A stretch of 64,000 bases of DNA from Gentiana macrophylla (GCA_026214975.1 CM047815.1:84340800-84404799), one strand, 5' to 3'; positions 12,040-24,440 are shown, numbered from the stretch's first letter. Numbers and translations are program-made. Notes: generated by a model from the letters alone, not told the origin.

Positions 12040-13511
12040 TCAGTCAACTTTGATAATTCCCAATTCAGTGCTTAGTTTTGCAAATCTTTCATTATCAAGT
12101 GGTTTAGTGAAGATATCAGCAAGTTGATCTTCAGTAGGGATATATAGAACCACCACATCTTTCTCTTCGACATGATCTCTTATAAAGTGATGTCTCACAT
12201 CAATATGTTTGGTTCTTGAGTGAAAAACAGGGTTTTCTGTGATAGCAATTGGCACTTGTGTTATCACACATGATAGGAATTTCCTTCAACTCCATAATCC
12301 CTTAATTGTTGTCTTAACCATAGCACTTGTGTGCAAAAACTTCCAGAAGCTATGTATTCAGCTTCAGCAGTGGAGGTTGATATAGAGTTCTGCTTCTTGC
12401 TAAACCAGGAGACAAGTCTATTTCCCATCAACTGACATGTTCCTGTGGTACTATTTCTATCAATATTGCATCAAGCATAATCAGAATCTGAGTAAGATAT
12501 GACTTTGAAACTTCCTTCCTTGGAATGCCAAATGCCTACTCCCAAAGTCTCTTTAAGGTACTTGAGAACCCTCTTGACTGCACCTAAGTGACTTTCTTTA
12601 GGTTTAGATTGAAATCTTGCACAAACACCTACAGCAAAGGATATATCAGGTCTGCTGTCAGTGAGGTACAGCAGACTGCCTATCATCCTTCTGTATAAGG
12701 TCTGATCAACATCTTTGCCTTCTTTATCTTCATCCAATCTGATATTTGTACTCATTGGAGTTGAATTCTTTGTGCTATTTTCCATACCAAACTTTTTCAG
12801 TAGCTCCTTGGTGTACTTGGTTTGGTGAATGAAGATTCCATCTTTCAACTGTTTGACTTGTAATCCCAAGAAGTAGTTCAATTCACCCATCATACTCATC
12901 TGGAATTTAATCTTCATTAGGTTAGAAAACTTTTCACATAGCAAATCATTTTCAGAACCAAATATTATATCATCCACATAAATTTATACCAGCAGGGTGC
13001 TATCCCCTTCACTGATTCTGAAAAGAGTCTTATCAATGGTTCCTTTTGTAAAACCATTGTCCACCAAGAATTGAGATAGGGTCTTATACCATGCTCTTGG
13101 TGCTTGTTTTAATCCATAAAGTACTTTGTTGAGTCTATACACTTTATCTTCTTGATCTTTAACTTCAAATCCAGGAGGTTGCTGAACATATACTTCCTCC
13201 TCTAGAATGCCATTCAAGAAAGCACTTGTGACATCCATTTGATATACTTTGAAGTTCTTAAATGCAGCATGTGCCAAGAATAATCTTATAGCTTCCAATC
13301 TTGCAACAGGCGCATAAGTTTCATCAAAATCTATTCCTTCTGCTTGAGAATAGCCTTTTGCAACTAGTCTGGCCTTGTTTCTTACAATGGTACCAGATTC
13401 ATCAAGTTTGTTTCTGTATACCCACTTGGTACCAATGATATTTGCATGACAAGGCCTGTCCACTAGTGTCCAAACTTGATTTCTTTCAAATTCATTTAAC
13501 TCTTCTTGCAT
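12040..13511 (-). pseudogene. Sirevirus reverse transcriptase and RNase H
   Basis: Copia-type RT. The N-terminal part (13511-12987) has [38 protein letters not shown] and [12 protein letters not shown]. An in-frame TAA at 12984-12986 separates it from the catalytic YVDDIIFG segment (12977 onward), followed by FLGLQVKQ and the GSLLYLTDSRPDI region. A second in-frame stop (TGA at about 12471) falls in the conserved SDSDYAGC block of RNase H. The C-terminal part (12267-12040) keeps HIDVRHHFIRD and ADIFTKPL. Both stops are one base from the usual sense codon, so they may be point mutations or sequencing errors. Role: copying retrotransposon RNA into DNA. Confidence 0.9.
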
Positions 13512-13532
13512 AGCAATTATCCAATCTGGATC

Positions 13533-14956
13533 TCAAATTGCTTCTTCTATAACTTTAGGATCCACTTGAGATAGAAAACAAGTAATCATATCCAATTGTC
13601 TTCTAGTCCTTACACCTTGCTGTACACTACCAATCACTTGTTCAGCAGGGTGATTCTTCAACCATTGTGGATTTTGGTTAGAAGGATTCTCAGGAACCTC
13701 ATCTTCAGTAGGGTCTGCTGTAGCATCTTCAGCAACAGGGGGTTCAGCAGATCCTTGAATTGCTTCTGTTGTAGCATCAGTAGTGTTTCCAGCAGGGTGT
13801 GCAGTGGGGTTGACATCAGAGACTTTCAAGTCATTGAATCTTTCCAAAACTTCAAAACAGTCTGGATCAGTGACTTTTTGATTCTCAGCAAGCTCACAAA
13901 CCTCATCTTCCATTCCAGTGAACTTAGGCTCATCAAACACAACATGGATTGTTTCTTCATGTTTCAGTGACCTCTTGTTCAGTACCCTGAATGCCTTGAT
14001 GACTGATGAATATCCCAAGAATATTCCTTCATCTGACTTTGGTTGGAAAGTTTTCAGATGTACCTTGTGATTTAAGATAAAACATTTGCTTCCAAATGGA
14101 TGGAAATAAGATATATTTGGTATTCTTCCATTCCAAATCTCATAAGGTGTCTTCAGCAGCTTCTTGTTTACTGAGGTTCTATTTTGTGTATAGCATGCTG
14201 TATTGACTGCTTCAGCCCAATATCTTTCAGGTAGCAATGCTTCACAAATCATTGTTCTTCCTGCTTCCTTTAATGTCCTGTTTCTTCTTTCAGCAACCCC
14301 ATTTTGCTGTGGTGTACCAGCAGCAGCAAGTTGATGTAGTATACCATTTTCTTCACAATGTTCTCTAATTACTTTGTTGAGAAATTCAGTCCCCTTATCT
14401 GATCTTATCTTCACTACTGTCAAGGTTTTCTCATTTTGTAACCTCTTTAAAAGATTAGGCATGCTCTTGAGTGTTTCACTTTTCTTGTTCATAAAAACCA
14501 CCCAAGTGTACCTTGAATAATCATCCACAATCACTAATGTGTACTTCTTTCCAGTCACACTTGTTGGATTTATTGGTCCAAAAAGATCCATATGCATTAG
14601 CTCCAACACTCTGCTAGTTGATTGCTTTGATTTTGACTTGAAGCTTGACTCAATCTGTTTACCCTGCTGACATGCATCACATATAGCATCCTTTTTTAAT
14701 GTGATTTCAGGTAAACCAATCACTAGCTTCTTCTTCACCAACTGATTGATATCTTAAAAATTAGATGATTCAACTTCTTGTGCCATAACCAATTGAGTTC
14801 TGACTTGGTATGCACAATCAGGCAGGTTTCTGGAACTGCAGTAGACCAATCCACGATGTACATGTTCTGTTGTCTTCTGCCAGCTAGTACAACTTGATCA
14901 CCTCTTTCACTTATGACATTGCAATTGTTTTTGTCAAAAGTGACCTTGTATCCCAT
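13533..14956 (-). pseudogene. Sirevirus GAG-pre-integrase and integrase
   Basis: The zinc-binding start (LWHKKLNHL...CDACQQGKQ) is split by a frameshift near 14745. The catalytic core follows: first Asp in MDLFGP, second in IRSDKGTEF, and Glu in QNGVAERRNRTLKEA. The C-terminal region includes the copia-type stretch FHPFGSKCFIL and then an acidic, repeat-like part. The reading frame ends in a stop at 13533 close to the RT start. It inserts the cDNA into chromosomal DNA. Confidence 0.9.
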
Positions 14957-15596
14957 ATCACAAAATTGTCATGTGCTCAGCAAGTTGTATTCCAGTCCCT
15001 CCACATAAGCAACGTTCTTGATTGTGAGTCTATTTCTCACAAGTGTGCCATATCCTCTTGTATAGCCAGGTGTATTTTTGTTGCCAAAATTCACCCTTGG
15101 ACCATCTTTAGCCACAAAGTTTGTCAAGCAGTGTTTGTTCTTGGTCATATGTCTGGAACACCCACTGTCAAAGTACCAGACACCCTCAAAACAAAATTAG
15201 TACATTTTAGGTACCCAAACCTGTTTGGGTCCATAAAAGTCAGTGGTAAGCATGACCCTTGGTAGGTTACCATAAGGTCTTCTTCTGAAGGTGTCATACT
15301 TAGGTTCATACATATATTCTACACAGCCATAAGTTCTTTCAATAGGTTGTGTAGGATACACATATGTTTTCTGGTCTTTTGGTTTGTAATTCTGATTGTT
15401 GAAAGCATAAGTATAACCATTAGTTTGCTGTCTGTTAGGAACAACCCTATAATATGGAGTCTGCTGAGGTCCCTGCTGAGGCCTTTTATAGGTCCTCTGC
15501 TGAGTCCTCTACTGATTCTATTGCTTAGGTTTTACCTTAGCAGCATGGTTATACTTGTTGTTTTTAACAGCAGGTTCAGGAATATTCCAGTCCTCA
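14957..15596 (-). pseudogene. Sirevirus protease region, multiply frameshifted
   Basis: The aspartic protease active site is visible on the minus strand as WYFDSGCSRHMT (about 15185-15150), with the usual RGYGTLV and LLST downstream elements. Open stretches are short and change frame several times, so no intact protease can be read. Confidence 0.75.
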
Positions 15597-17492
15597 TCAG
15601 TAGGGTACAATCTGCCTTTCCCCTGAGATAAGTATCCTTTGAATGTTTAACATTTTTAGTTTTTGGATTCTATCAGTGGAATATTTCTGTTTCTTACCTT
15701 TTTGTGGTCCAGCAGACTTGGTAGCAGGTCTGCTATCAGTAGGTCTAGAAGGTACAGCATCCCTATTCTTGGATTTATTCCTTTTGTTAGGAGCTGTTGA
15801 CTTTTTAGACTTCTGATCTAGCTTTGTTGAAGCATTCTCAGTAGGTTTTACTGCCTCAGCAGCCTTACTGGGAGATGGATCTTGCGCAGGCACAAACTTA
15901 GGACCAATTCTGGTACTAGGTTCTGTAGCATTGTTGGATCCACTCTTTTTAGATTGCTGAGTTCCAAATCCTAATCCAGTTCTATCCCCATAAGGTTTTT
16001 TGGATTTGTATGCAGCAGAGGAGCAAGATGGTTCAGCAGACTTAGAGGCTGCTGGATGCTCAGCAGGCTTATTCTGATTCTGTTGAATCTTCTTCTCCTT
16101 CCCTTTGAGAATTCTCAGTTCAGCACTTAACCTTTCAACTTCTATTTGTAGAGCTTCTTTTTCAGCCTTCACAATCTCATATCCAGATTGTATTGTCCTC
16201 AATTGATTGAGGATGGTATCCAAAGCCTCTTCATTATAGGAGTTTTTTGGATTTGAACCACAAGTGGATTCACATTCACTTCCAGCAGGAGTGTTTATAG
16301 ATACAGAGTTGTATACATCCTCTGTTTCATCCATATTTGCCATTAAGGCATAATCTTCCATCTCAGCAACCAGTGCTGTGTCATCTGATTCATTGCCTTT
16401 TTCAAATTCAACTTCATCACCAGATTCATTTTCAGCAACCATGGCCTTCTTGCCATGTCTTCTTTGTTGGCTCTTAGACTTCGGTAGGTCTGGACAATCA
16501 GGTCTAAAATGTCCAGGCTTCTTGCAGTTGAAGCAAAGGAAATCATGTTCTTTGCTTTGTTTTAACTCAGGACAATCAGGTTTGAAGTGTCCTGATTTCT
16601 TGCAAAGAAAGCATAAGTAGTCATTATCTTTCTTTGGCTCTTCTTTCTTTCTTTCAGCAGGCCTCTTTGTAAAGTTTCTTGCAGGGGCCTTTCCAGTTTT
16701 CATCATTCTGATCTTCTTGCTCAGCAGGGCATTCTGCTCTTGCATTTCATCTAGCAGATCATCTTGCTCTCCTTAGGTTTCCTCTTGATGTGAAGCAGCC
16801 AATGCAGTTGTTTTTGGCTCTTCCTTTTCAGCTTCAGGTGCTACCTTCTTGATAAATTCATAAGCCTTCAGATCTGAAAATAATTTGAAGGTGTCTTCTT
16901 CTTGAAGACTTCTCATTTCCTCAATGGCAGTCACCTTCATCTTCCACACATCCTTTGCAGGTAATGCTTCCAAGATTTTTGAATTTATTTCCTCCTTTGG
17001 ATAACTTACACTCAGTAGGGTAAGTTCATCCAGGATGGCATTAAATCTTGACTCTATTTGCTCAATGGTTTCATCGGGCAGCATCTTGAATTTTTGGAAT
17101 TTCTTCTTGACCACACTGATTTTATTTTTCTTGATAGCATCAGTGCCTTCACATATCAGCTGAATCTTGTCCCAAAGTTCCTTAGCTGTTTTGCAGTCTT
17201 TGACCTTCATATACATATTGCTATCCAATGTTCTGTATATGATGTCAATGGAAATATTGTTGAGATTTGCTCTCTTCCTATCTTCTGCTGTCCATTTCCT
17301 TTTTGGTTTAGGAATGTAATCAGTTGTATCTCCCACTGTAACCGCCTTGGTTATTTCCAGTGGTCCTTCTGTTAGCACATCCATCATTTCATCATGTGTT
17401 GCAGCAAGATAAGCCTGCATACGACGTTTATACTCATCAAATTTATCAAGAGAACACATCAGCATTGTTCTAGCGTACTGTGAGTTATCCAT
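15597..17492 (-). pseudogene. Sirevirus gag
   Basis: Starts with MDNSQYARTMLM at 17492. The first 240 residues form a copia gag domain (DKFDEYKRRMQAYL, then AKELWDKIQLICEGTD and SRFNAILDEL). An in-frame TAA at about 16773 interrupts the frame, which continues in phase from 16770. Two CCHC zinc knuckles follow, CFLCKKSGHFKPDC and CFNCKKPGHFRPDC, about 25 residues apart, then a long Lys/Ser-rich tail with a coiled-coil-like stretch. It packages the element RNA. Apart from the stop and the tail, the domain order is as expected for a Sirevirus. Confidence 0.88.
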
Positions 17493-17582
17493 GATGCAAA
17501 CTTTTGAAAATAAGTAATTTGAAAGATTATCAAAATGTTTTCACAAGTACAACAAGTAGGATTCCTTCAGAACAGAAGTACT

Positions 17583-17594
17583 GCTCTGATACCA
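17583..17594 (-). other. Sirevirus primer binding site (tRNA-iMet)
   Basis: The plus strand reads GCTCTGATACCA, the 3' end of initiator Met tRNA. It lies two bases inside the 5' LTR that starts at 17597. Confidence 0.93.
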
Positions 17595-17596
17595 AT

Positions 17597-19322
17597 TGTT
17601 GGTCCCTTGAAAAGGCTTTGGTTAAGTTTAGAGGGGGGTGAATACACTTAACACTTAAAACTTTTGGAGTTAACAAATTAAAAGAACTCAAGAACCTCGC
17701 CGATGATACTTGAGGTCTGCCGATACCTAAGTAACTCTTGATAAATGATGAGGCAAACCGGCGATTAAGTTTCTTTGAGTTTGTGCAAATGGATTTATAT
17801 CAAAATAAGCCTTATTACTTGTTGTTTAAATATGATACTAAGTATTAGATACTTAGTAGTGTATGTGTGTGTGCTTTCAGTTGCTAGTTCAGTAGAGTGA
17901 TGTGTATAATCAACTGAATGCAAAATGTAAATGCAGTAATTAAATGCTCAGTCTTTATAGTGGTTCCAGGTGGTGTAATCATGTGCGTCCACTCTTCTCC
18001 TGTGACATTGGAGGTAATCCACTAGAAATCTTTGAGGTAACTATTACAAAGAGTCCTTAGTTTGTTTGTCCTTCACCAATAACTATGGTTTCACAAACTG
18101 AAAGCTAGGAATAGGTAGGATTGATGCTCCTTAGTTTTCCACTGGTCCTTGAAGGGTAGGATTGCCTCTTCACCAACTCCACCACAATCAACAGTCTTTC
18201 ACACACAAAATGTGCTTCACTGTCTACAGCAGGGTCTTTATCAAATAAAGAGTGAATCAAATAAATGATTCAAATGCAGCAGCTTGATTAGGATGAGATA
18301 ATCAGCAGCTTGCAATCTTCAAGTAGTATGCTAGATGTAGCTTGATAGTTGAATACACTTGAAGAATCTCTGAGTTAGTGACTTTAAGTTCAATAGCTTC
18401 AGCAGGGTGTTTTATCAGCTCATAATATATTTCTTATATTATGCTCTTATATCTTATCAATCATCATCTTGTTTCTGAGTTGAAGGTCTTCTATTTATAG
18501 GTAGGAAAGCATGTGACTGTATTTGAAATTCAAATAATACCGTTTAAGGTTTTTGTCCCATCTGAAATGCTTTCTGTCACCTTTCATAGGACTGACACTG
18601 TCAGATGTCCTTTTTGACAGTGCAGTCTGTCCACCCATTGACTTATCACCATTCGATAGCAATCTGACTTATCCCAACGTCCTTTTAATCTCAGCCTTTG
18701 ATTTGTTTGATAAGTCAGAGGTTGTTAGCTGTCATTATCCATTTAGTTAACCAATGACATCTTGATTTAACCGAGGTATATCTTCAGCAGGTTCATCAGT
18801 CTGCTGAAGTACCTATCAGTCTGCTGAACCTTACTTTGCTGTGTAAAACATATAATGCAGCAGACTTCTTTCATCTAAATTTTATGTGTGAAGTTAGATT
18901 ACACCCTTTAGCAAATAACTAAGTTCCAAACATCATCCGACTTATGGAACTTAGACCTTCTTCACAAGGTATATGTAATCAGTTTAAGCCATCACAGATT
19001 TACTTAAACTTGATTCAATATCCTTGACTTTAATTACTAAGTTTGATCCCTTAGCCTTCATGAATCGAGTTTGTGCCTCCTCAAATTTCTTCGCCTTCAA
19101 AGAGGTTCCAACTAGTCTACTGACCTATTTACCCTACTGACCTTGACTAGTCTGCTGATAATAATCAGCCGACCATTACAGTGCTTGTTTGATCAAACCT
19201 AATTATGAATCAAACTCTAATAAACCTATACATGTTATCTAGACATCTTTTGCCTTTACACTATAACAGCTAGTATGGCACTCATCACCAAAGCATAAGT
19301 TAAGTGAGAAATAAGTCCAACA
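17597..19322 (-). repeat. Sirevirus 5' LTR
   Basis: 1726 bp, flanked on the right by CGAAT. On the minus strand a TATA box (CTATAAATAG) lies at 18491-18500. Upstream of it are two short palindromes (GACACTGTC at 18594, GACAG...CTGTC at 18616) and a pair of TCAGTCTGCTGAA boxes exactly 20 bp apart (18796 and 18816). Confidence 0.95.
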
Positions 19323-20287
19323 CGAATCAAATTCGTGAAACAATCGGCTTGAGGTTTTTGTACCAGGTTAAATGCCTCTAAGCTGTTTGATGATATGCTT
19401 ATTTCCATTAATTATTATTATGTTCTGCTACTGCTTGCTGATTTACTATTTCAGTGATTTTTCTTGATTGATATTCGGGTATATCTGGGTGTTTGTCCTC
19501 TATGTGGGTGCGATTTTTCTGCGTTTTACTCTTGCTGCGTTTTTTTCTCTTCATTGTTTTTAACGGTATGTCTGGGTGTTTGCTCTTGTGGGGAAATATG
19601 TTGTTGGGCCATCTCTCTTTTGAATCAAAATCTTTTTTTTATGGTAATTTTGTTCTTTGGAAGTGTTTTTAATAAGATGAATGAGATGAATGAGATATCT
19701 TCCTGCGTTTAATAAGATGGTCAGGTGCTTTTTTGTTGTTGACATGAGCCAGGTGCTTTTGCTGTCTAAGATTCTCTACGGAGTTATTGTTCTCCTCATC
19801 TTCTGTTTTGCCCATAAATTTCTTTGTAACGTTATTTTTGATCGGGTGGGATGTAATTGCCAATTGTCGGACGTTATTTTATGATATTGACTTTTCTTTG
19901 CAGTGTACTCGTCGGATCCAATTTTCAAGCTTCATCTCGTAATCCATTCTACTTGAAACATGAACGGTAATTAATTTCTTAAGTGTCATATTTTTTTTAT
20001 TTTTCGATAATTATAGTAATAGTATAATTGGTTTGGATGAAGGATTGGTGGCTAAGAATGATGAGAATCGTGTATTGAGTATTGAGGCGATTGAAGATCT
20101 TCAACGCCAGGAATATGAAGAGACGATGAACGACATTAAGGAACTTGAAGATCTTCTACGTAAACAATACGAAGAGAAGATTAAGGAAATGGAGGATTTT
20201 GAGGAACTAATGAGAAAAATCGTCATTGAAAGGAAGAGGAAGAAGAAGATGAAAGGCAAAGGCCGGACAATATCGGTATTACTATGA
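19323..20287 (+). CDS. Small acidic coiled-coil protein, downstream part of the interrupted plus-strand gene
   Basis: Not a family I recognise. The clear coding part is 20033-20287 (84 residues from MDEGLVAKND). It is rich in Glu and Lys, with two related segments (LQRQEYEETMNDIKELEDL and LRKQYEEKIKEMEDFEEL) that look like a coiled coil, and a basic end (RKRKKKMKGKGR) that could be a nuclear signal. A short upstream exon is likely at about 19904-19966, after an acceptor (TTTGCAG) and containing an ATG. It would splice in phase to GGATTGGTG inside the first exon codons. The leader starts at 5235, so the gene is cut by the Sirevirus. It converges on the Ulp1 gene. The exon model is inference. 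Confidence 0.45.
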
Positions 20288-20803
20288 TTCTGTGGAAATG
20301 AAGTCGACTCTTCGGACTCGAAGGTGTAATTATTTGCTAACAAAATGTGTAATGTAAACATAAATGTAATTTTGTTGTTTAACATCTTAATTTGTGTAAT
20401 GTGTAATGTAGACATGAATTTGAGTTATGGTCCATATTCCGTAAACATATTATCCATGGGATTGTTGTAAACTTGTAATGGTTGATTTGTTTCTGTTTGT
20501 ACGTAAACCTTGGATATGGTTACTTTTTTGTTTTTTAAGCTAATCTAGCTCAAATTTAGCTTTTTGTAACAAAAACAAGTTGAAGTTCGTTTCACACCTA
20601 AAACACACTACTACTTGTTTTACAGGCAACAAAAAATTTGTAGAATTGTAACATTCTGTTGATATGTATTCTACCATGTTAAGGGAAAATTAGCTTTAAC
20701 ATCATTCAAATTCAAGTTTAACACCCATCAAATTCAAGTACAATCAAATTCAAGTTTAACACCCGTCAAATTCAAGTATAATCAAATTCAACTTTAAAAA
20801 TGA
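20288..20803. other. Intergenic region between convergent genes
   Basis: AT-rich, with no protein signal. Short direct repeats of ATCAAATTCAAGT occur at about 20700-20790, and it probably holds the 3' untranslated parts of both neighbours. Confidence 0.4.
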
Positions 20804-22831
20804 TCATGGATCGAAATCCCAAGCAAGGATTTCACTGACCAACTTCTTTCTCCAATATTTCATCTTGTTAACTTGCATGGAACGTGCATCCAATTTGCCC
20901 GTCAAGAACTCCAAGTATTTTAGGACAAACATTCCACAGTCATTCCTACCAAAAGTATGAAAAAGAGAGTTAGTAATAATATCAAACAATTTAACAAAAT
21001 ACTCAAACATAATAATAACCGATGCTTAGTATTTGGTGACAACATACCCGTTGTCTTGAATAGGCAAACCTTCCACCTTCTCAACGATAAGCTTCTTTAA
21101 ACTGTAGTTCTCGTACCCAGCTACTAATCTCTTTAACATACTCGGAATAACAACTTGAAACGGTGTCAAGAACTTATTTAGCAGTCCCATTCGCACATGT
21201 GATGGCCAACTATCATACACCAATATTTGTCCTTTTTCGAAATCAATTCGCAACAAAAAGAAATGATCACTCTCAATTGCAGGCACATATAAAGTTTTAA
21301 GCACAGACCACGGTTTCCCATAACTAGGATTATCACCATTCAAATACTTCATCAACGCATTTGAAAACTTATGATCCTTCAACTTCTTTGAGATTCCATT
21401 TTCGTACTCAACATGTATATACTTTGCGAAATACGTATCGAGTACACCAGCACCTTCCTCAAATAAATGCGGATACACTATCATACGATGCCGGATTTGA
21501 CACAAAGACGTATTCATTATCTGTATTAACATGCAAACAAATTGTTTGAAGCATTGAATAACTACACATTCATAAACCACGTAAGTAAAATGAAAGTGGA
21601 CTTACACTTGATTGCAACCATCCACCTTCAACAGCTTTTTTCAGTTCAAAAGCTCTTACTTCTTCATCAAGAAGCCTCACAGAAACACTAAATCCAAAAT
21701 GATATTGTAAAAACTTATAGTTATTACGCAAAAATAAAATATATACAAAAATATTTGAACCGTACGAATTTAATACCTGTCATCAACCGATTTTAGAACA
21801 TTTTCCACGTAATCCATCACAACGGGATCTGCTTCTCGGAAGTGGCGGACCCAGGAAAATTTTCCAGTAGGGGCCAAACAAAAAAAACATGAAAAAAAAA
21901 CGTCAAAGACAAGAATCGAACCTATGATCTAAGGATAGGTAATAAAGCTTCTAACCAATTGAGCTAAATGAATATTTACATTAAATATTGTATGATATAA
22001 TACATATACCATAGGGGTATAATAGTAACTTCTTACGGAAATTGAGGTGGGGTCCATGCACCCCACCCCTATAAGGCTGGGTCCGCCCCTGTTTCTCGGT
22101 AAGGATCAAAACAATCCACATTTCCTAATTTTCTTCCTTTCAAAACAGATGGCTTCCTCTCACAGCTTCCTTTTCTGGTGATTTCTTTTTCACCCCTCCG
22201 AATTTTAAGGGATAACGCATCAGGAATGTAAACAACTTCTTTCCGTTCACTTTTCAGATTTTCACCGTCAGCCAATTTTTCATCTCCATCCATGATCACA
22301 TCTTTCCCTTTATCCTTCATCGGCCTCCCTACACAACAATTTGACAACGTATATAATTAATAATAATTAACTTTAAAGTAAAAACTGAAATATTGAATTT
22401 TTTAAACAATATTTATACCCTCACTCGGTTCTTCTTTCTTTTCATCCACCTCATCTAATTTTTTTTTTCGAAACAATCGTCTCTTCATCACACTCGGTTC
22501 TTCTTTCTTTCCCTTAACATCATTGCCTCCATCAGATTGTACAATCTCTTCATTTTCATCATTTCTTGGATTACTAGATTGAGCCACCAAGAAATCCAAT
22601 TCACTATGAAGTTTTTCAATAGCAGCGTAAATTTCTCGCTTCTCTTCTTTCACCACAACTCTTATCATTTCTTTGATCTTTTCATAATCAATTCCAACTT
22701 GGTCGGAGTTGTTTGGCTCATCAAACTCCGAGTCCTCATCCACAATGAAATCAGGTGAACTGTCATCTTCCTCACTGAAATTCAGGTACGATAATCGTTG
22801 TCTTTCAAGTTCAGTGGGACGCAGCTTCGGA
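20804..22831 (-). pseudogene. Ulp1-like cysteine protease gene, 3' half (linker and catalytic domain), interrupted by a MITE
   Basis: Exons on the minus strand: about 22831-22417 (acidic linker), 22330-22100 plus 21831-21777 (one exon split by the MITE), 21687-21606, 21520-21048, and 20946-20804 with the stop. The catalytic exons carry SDHFFLLRI (His), VYDSWPSH (Asp), PIQDNG (Gln) and, after the last intron, NDCGMFVLKYLE (Cys), in the order of Ulp1/C48 SUMO-type proteases. Splice sites fit GT-AG. The linker has KKKLDEVDEKKEEPS-type charged repeats. In plants this domain is often found with DUF1985, in host genes and in genes carried by Mutator-like elements. The other half is at 37219-38343. 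As it stands the gene cannot give a full protein: both the Athila element and the MITE sit in exons. Confidence 0.8.
21840..22091. mobile_element. hAT-type MITE with an internal tRNA-like segment, inside an Ulp1 exon
   Basis: 252 bp. The terminal inverted repeats read AAGTGGCGGACCCAG on the left and, inverted, CAGGGGCGGACCCAG on the right. The flanks CTTCTCGG (21832-21839) and TTTCTCGG (22092-22099) are an 8-bp duplication with one mismatch, as expected for hAT elements. Joining the flanks at one target copy keeps the host exon in frame. On the minus strand the core carries a tRNA-like pair of boxes (TAGCTCAATTGGTTAGA and GGTTCGATTC), which resemble pol III promoter boxes A and B. A CACCCCACC/GGTGGGG inverted repeat lies near the right end. 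Confidence 0.8.
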
Positions 22832-22836
22832 TGTAT

Positions 22837-24413
22837 TGTCACGGATTTTATCAACACGAAATAAACAAGTAATAATCCGGTTAACCTCAAGTATAAGGAT
22901 CGTAGTAATAGCGGTTAATGCCGGGTCGATCTTACGGGGAACTAAACGATTGTGGTTTCTAGTTTTTATCTAACTAACCTATGTCACGATTACTAAGCTA
23001 AATAGCGGATAAAACCGAGCGAATCATGTAAATTAAACCTAACTAAAACGTAAAAGCCCGACGGAAGAGATGATCTAAAGCCAGGAAGGATACGGGTGCG
23101 AACCAATTTAAACTAACTAATCTAAGGTGCGAGATAAAAGTAAACTAACTAGACAAATTCAAGCTTTTAAGGATTTAAATCAAATTTATAACGAGCAAAC
23201 GAGGATTGATCCACCTATCCAACAAGCATTGATTCCTATCTCGATTATATTGCGCTTTTATTCAGTTGTGATTCACCTTACCTAAACATGAACCCTAATT
23301 CCTTAGAAAGTTCATCTATCAATCTATTATCTTCCGATGTAAGATTAACGCGTTTTCTAACCAAAGGTGCAAACTTTGTGTTTATAATCTAAGAATCGAG
23401 ACCTATTAACTTCCGTTATGATAGATTCGAATTACTATTCTTATTCATGGTGATCTAGGGTTTATTAAGACTTCCATCAACAATAAACAATCAACACATG
23501 CATATCTTCCGATATAAAAGCAAATTAAACTTGAATAAGCATGAATAAGAAACAACCTTTATTAAAAACTCACAAAGATAATCGAAGAAAACGAAATCAA
23601 CAATTGTTGGACGGCTTCACAATACTCGTTTGATGAAGCTTTTAGCCTCTGAACATCCTCAAGAACTCAAATTTGCGTAAAGCGAAAGGCATAAAAAGTA
23701 ACTAGTGTTTAATCTAAACTAAGAGCATAAAAATAGGAATAAAAGATGAAAACGCAGCCTAAAGCCGCCCCTAGGTTTGTGGTTTTGAATAATGAGAGTT
23801 TGATGATATTTTGTGGAGAAAATAAACCGACTATATATAGATTCCAAAGTCGGTTCGCTAAAGTCGCCACCGGACGCCTGCCTGTTCTTGGGACGCCCGT
23901 CCATTCTTCATATGAACTTCAAATCGGGCCGAAGTCATGACCAAACGCTTCGTCCGGACGGCGCCCACTTCGGCCCAAACATCTCGAATCAACTTCCCCA
24001 TATGCGGACGCTGCGTTCAATTTCTCAGACGCCGTCCGGCTGGACGGGACACGAGACCTTGATCCAATATGGCTGGATTTCGATTTCTTGATCTTTATCT
24101 CTTTTCTTCTTGTCAATTCCTTCATTATCTCTTTTATCATCATATATTTCGACTCTTATCTCTTTTTGATCATCTCTTGAGCATCAAACACGTATCTATA
24201 ACACATAAAAACATCGCAAAACGTAATAATGTCCAAATAATCATAAAATCATAATTAAAACACATAAATCAACCTATTTTGCGATTAACTCTTCTAAAAT
24301 ATCATTTACTCAATATTTTCATTAAACACATGTTTCTTATGCAATTTCATACAAATATGGGGAAAATTATCATAGAATATAGCGTTATAAACCGTATAAA
24401 TCCACCCTTAACA
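22837..24413 (-). repeat. Athila 3' LTR
   Basis: 1577 bp. TATA box TATATATAG at 23832-23840 (a near-palindrome, read on the minus strand). Upstream of it, at 23872-24045, is a cluster of GGACGCCCGTCC-type palindromes. It differs from its twin mainly by single-base indels in G/C runs and around CG. Confidence 0.95.
23832..24045 (-). promoter_or_regulatory. Athila LTR promoter with GGACG-NN-CGTCC cluster (3' LTR copy)
   Basis: In element sense, several palindromes lie upstream of the TATA box; the nearest (GGACGCCTGCC, 23872) is about 30 bp from it and the next is GGACGCCCGTCC at 23891. The matching promoter in the 5' LTR is at 36638-36850. Confidence 0.55.
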
Positions 24414-24440
24414 ACTCCCCCACACTTAAGCTTTTGCTCG
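24414..24440 (-). other. Athila polypurine tract before the 3' LTR
   Basis: On the minus strand: GCTCGGGACGAGCAAAAGC, then TTAAGTGTGGGGGAGT, directly before TGTTAAGGG. This is the conserved Athila/Tat box. Confidence 0.9.

Larger units (their letters stand above)
5617..19322 (-). mobile_element. Complete Sirevirus (Ty1/copia, SIRE/Maximus lineage) retrotransposon
   Basis: A 13.7-kb element on the minus strand. The LTRs are 5617-7343 (3' LTR) and 17597-19322 (5' LTR), about 1.73 kb each, starting TGTTGGTCC and ending CCAACA. Both flanks carry the 5-bp duplication CGAAT (5612-5616, 19323-19327). The PBS matches tRNA-iMet, and the polypurine tract has the Sirevirus form. The order from right to left is gag with two zinc knuckles, protease, integrase, reverse transcriptase, RNase H, then a long extra env-like region. 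The extra region between RNase H and the 3' LTR, the long LTRs and the tract all point to Sireviruses. In-frame stops and frameshifts occur in gag, pol and the extra gene, so the copy looks non-autonomous as sequenced. Confidence 0.95.
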
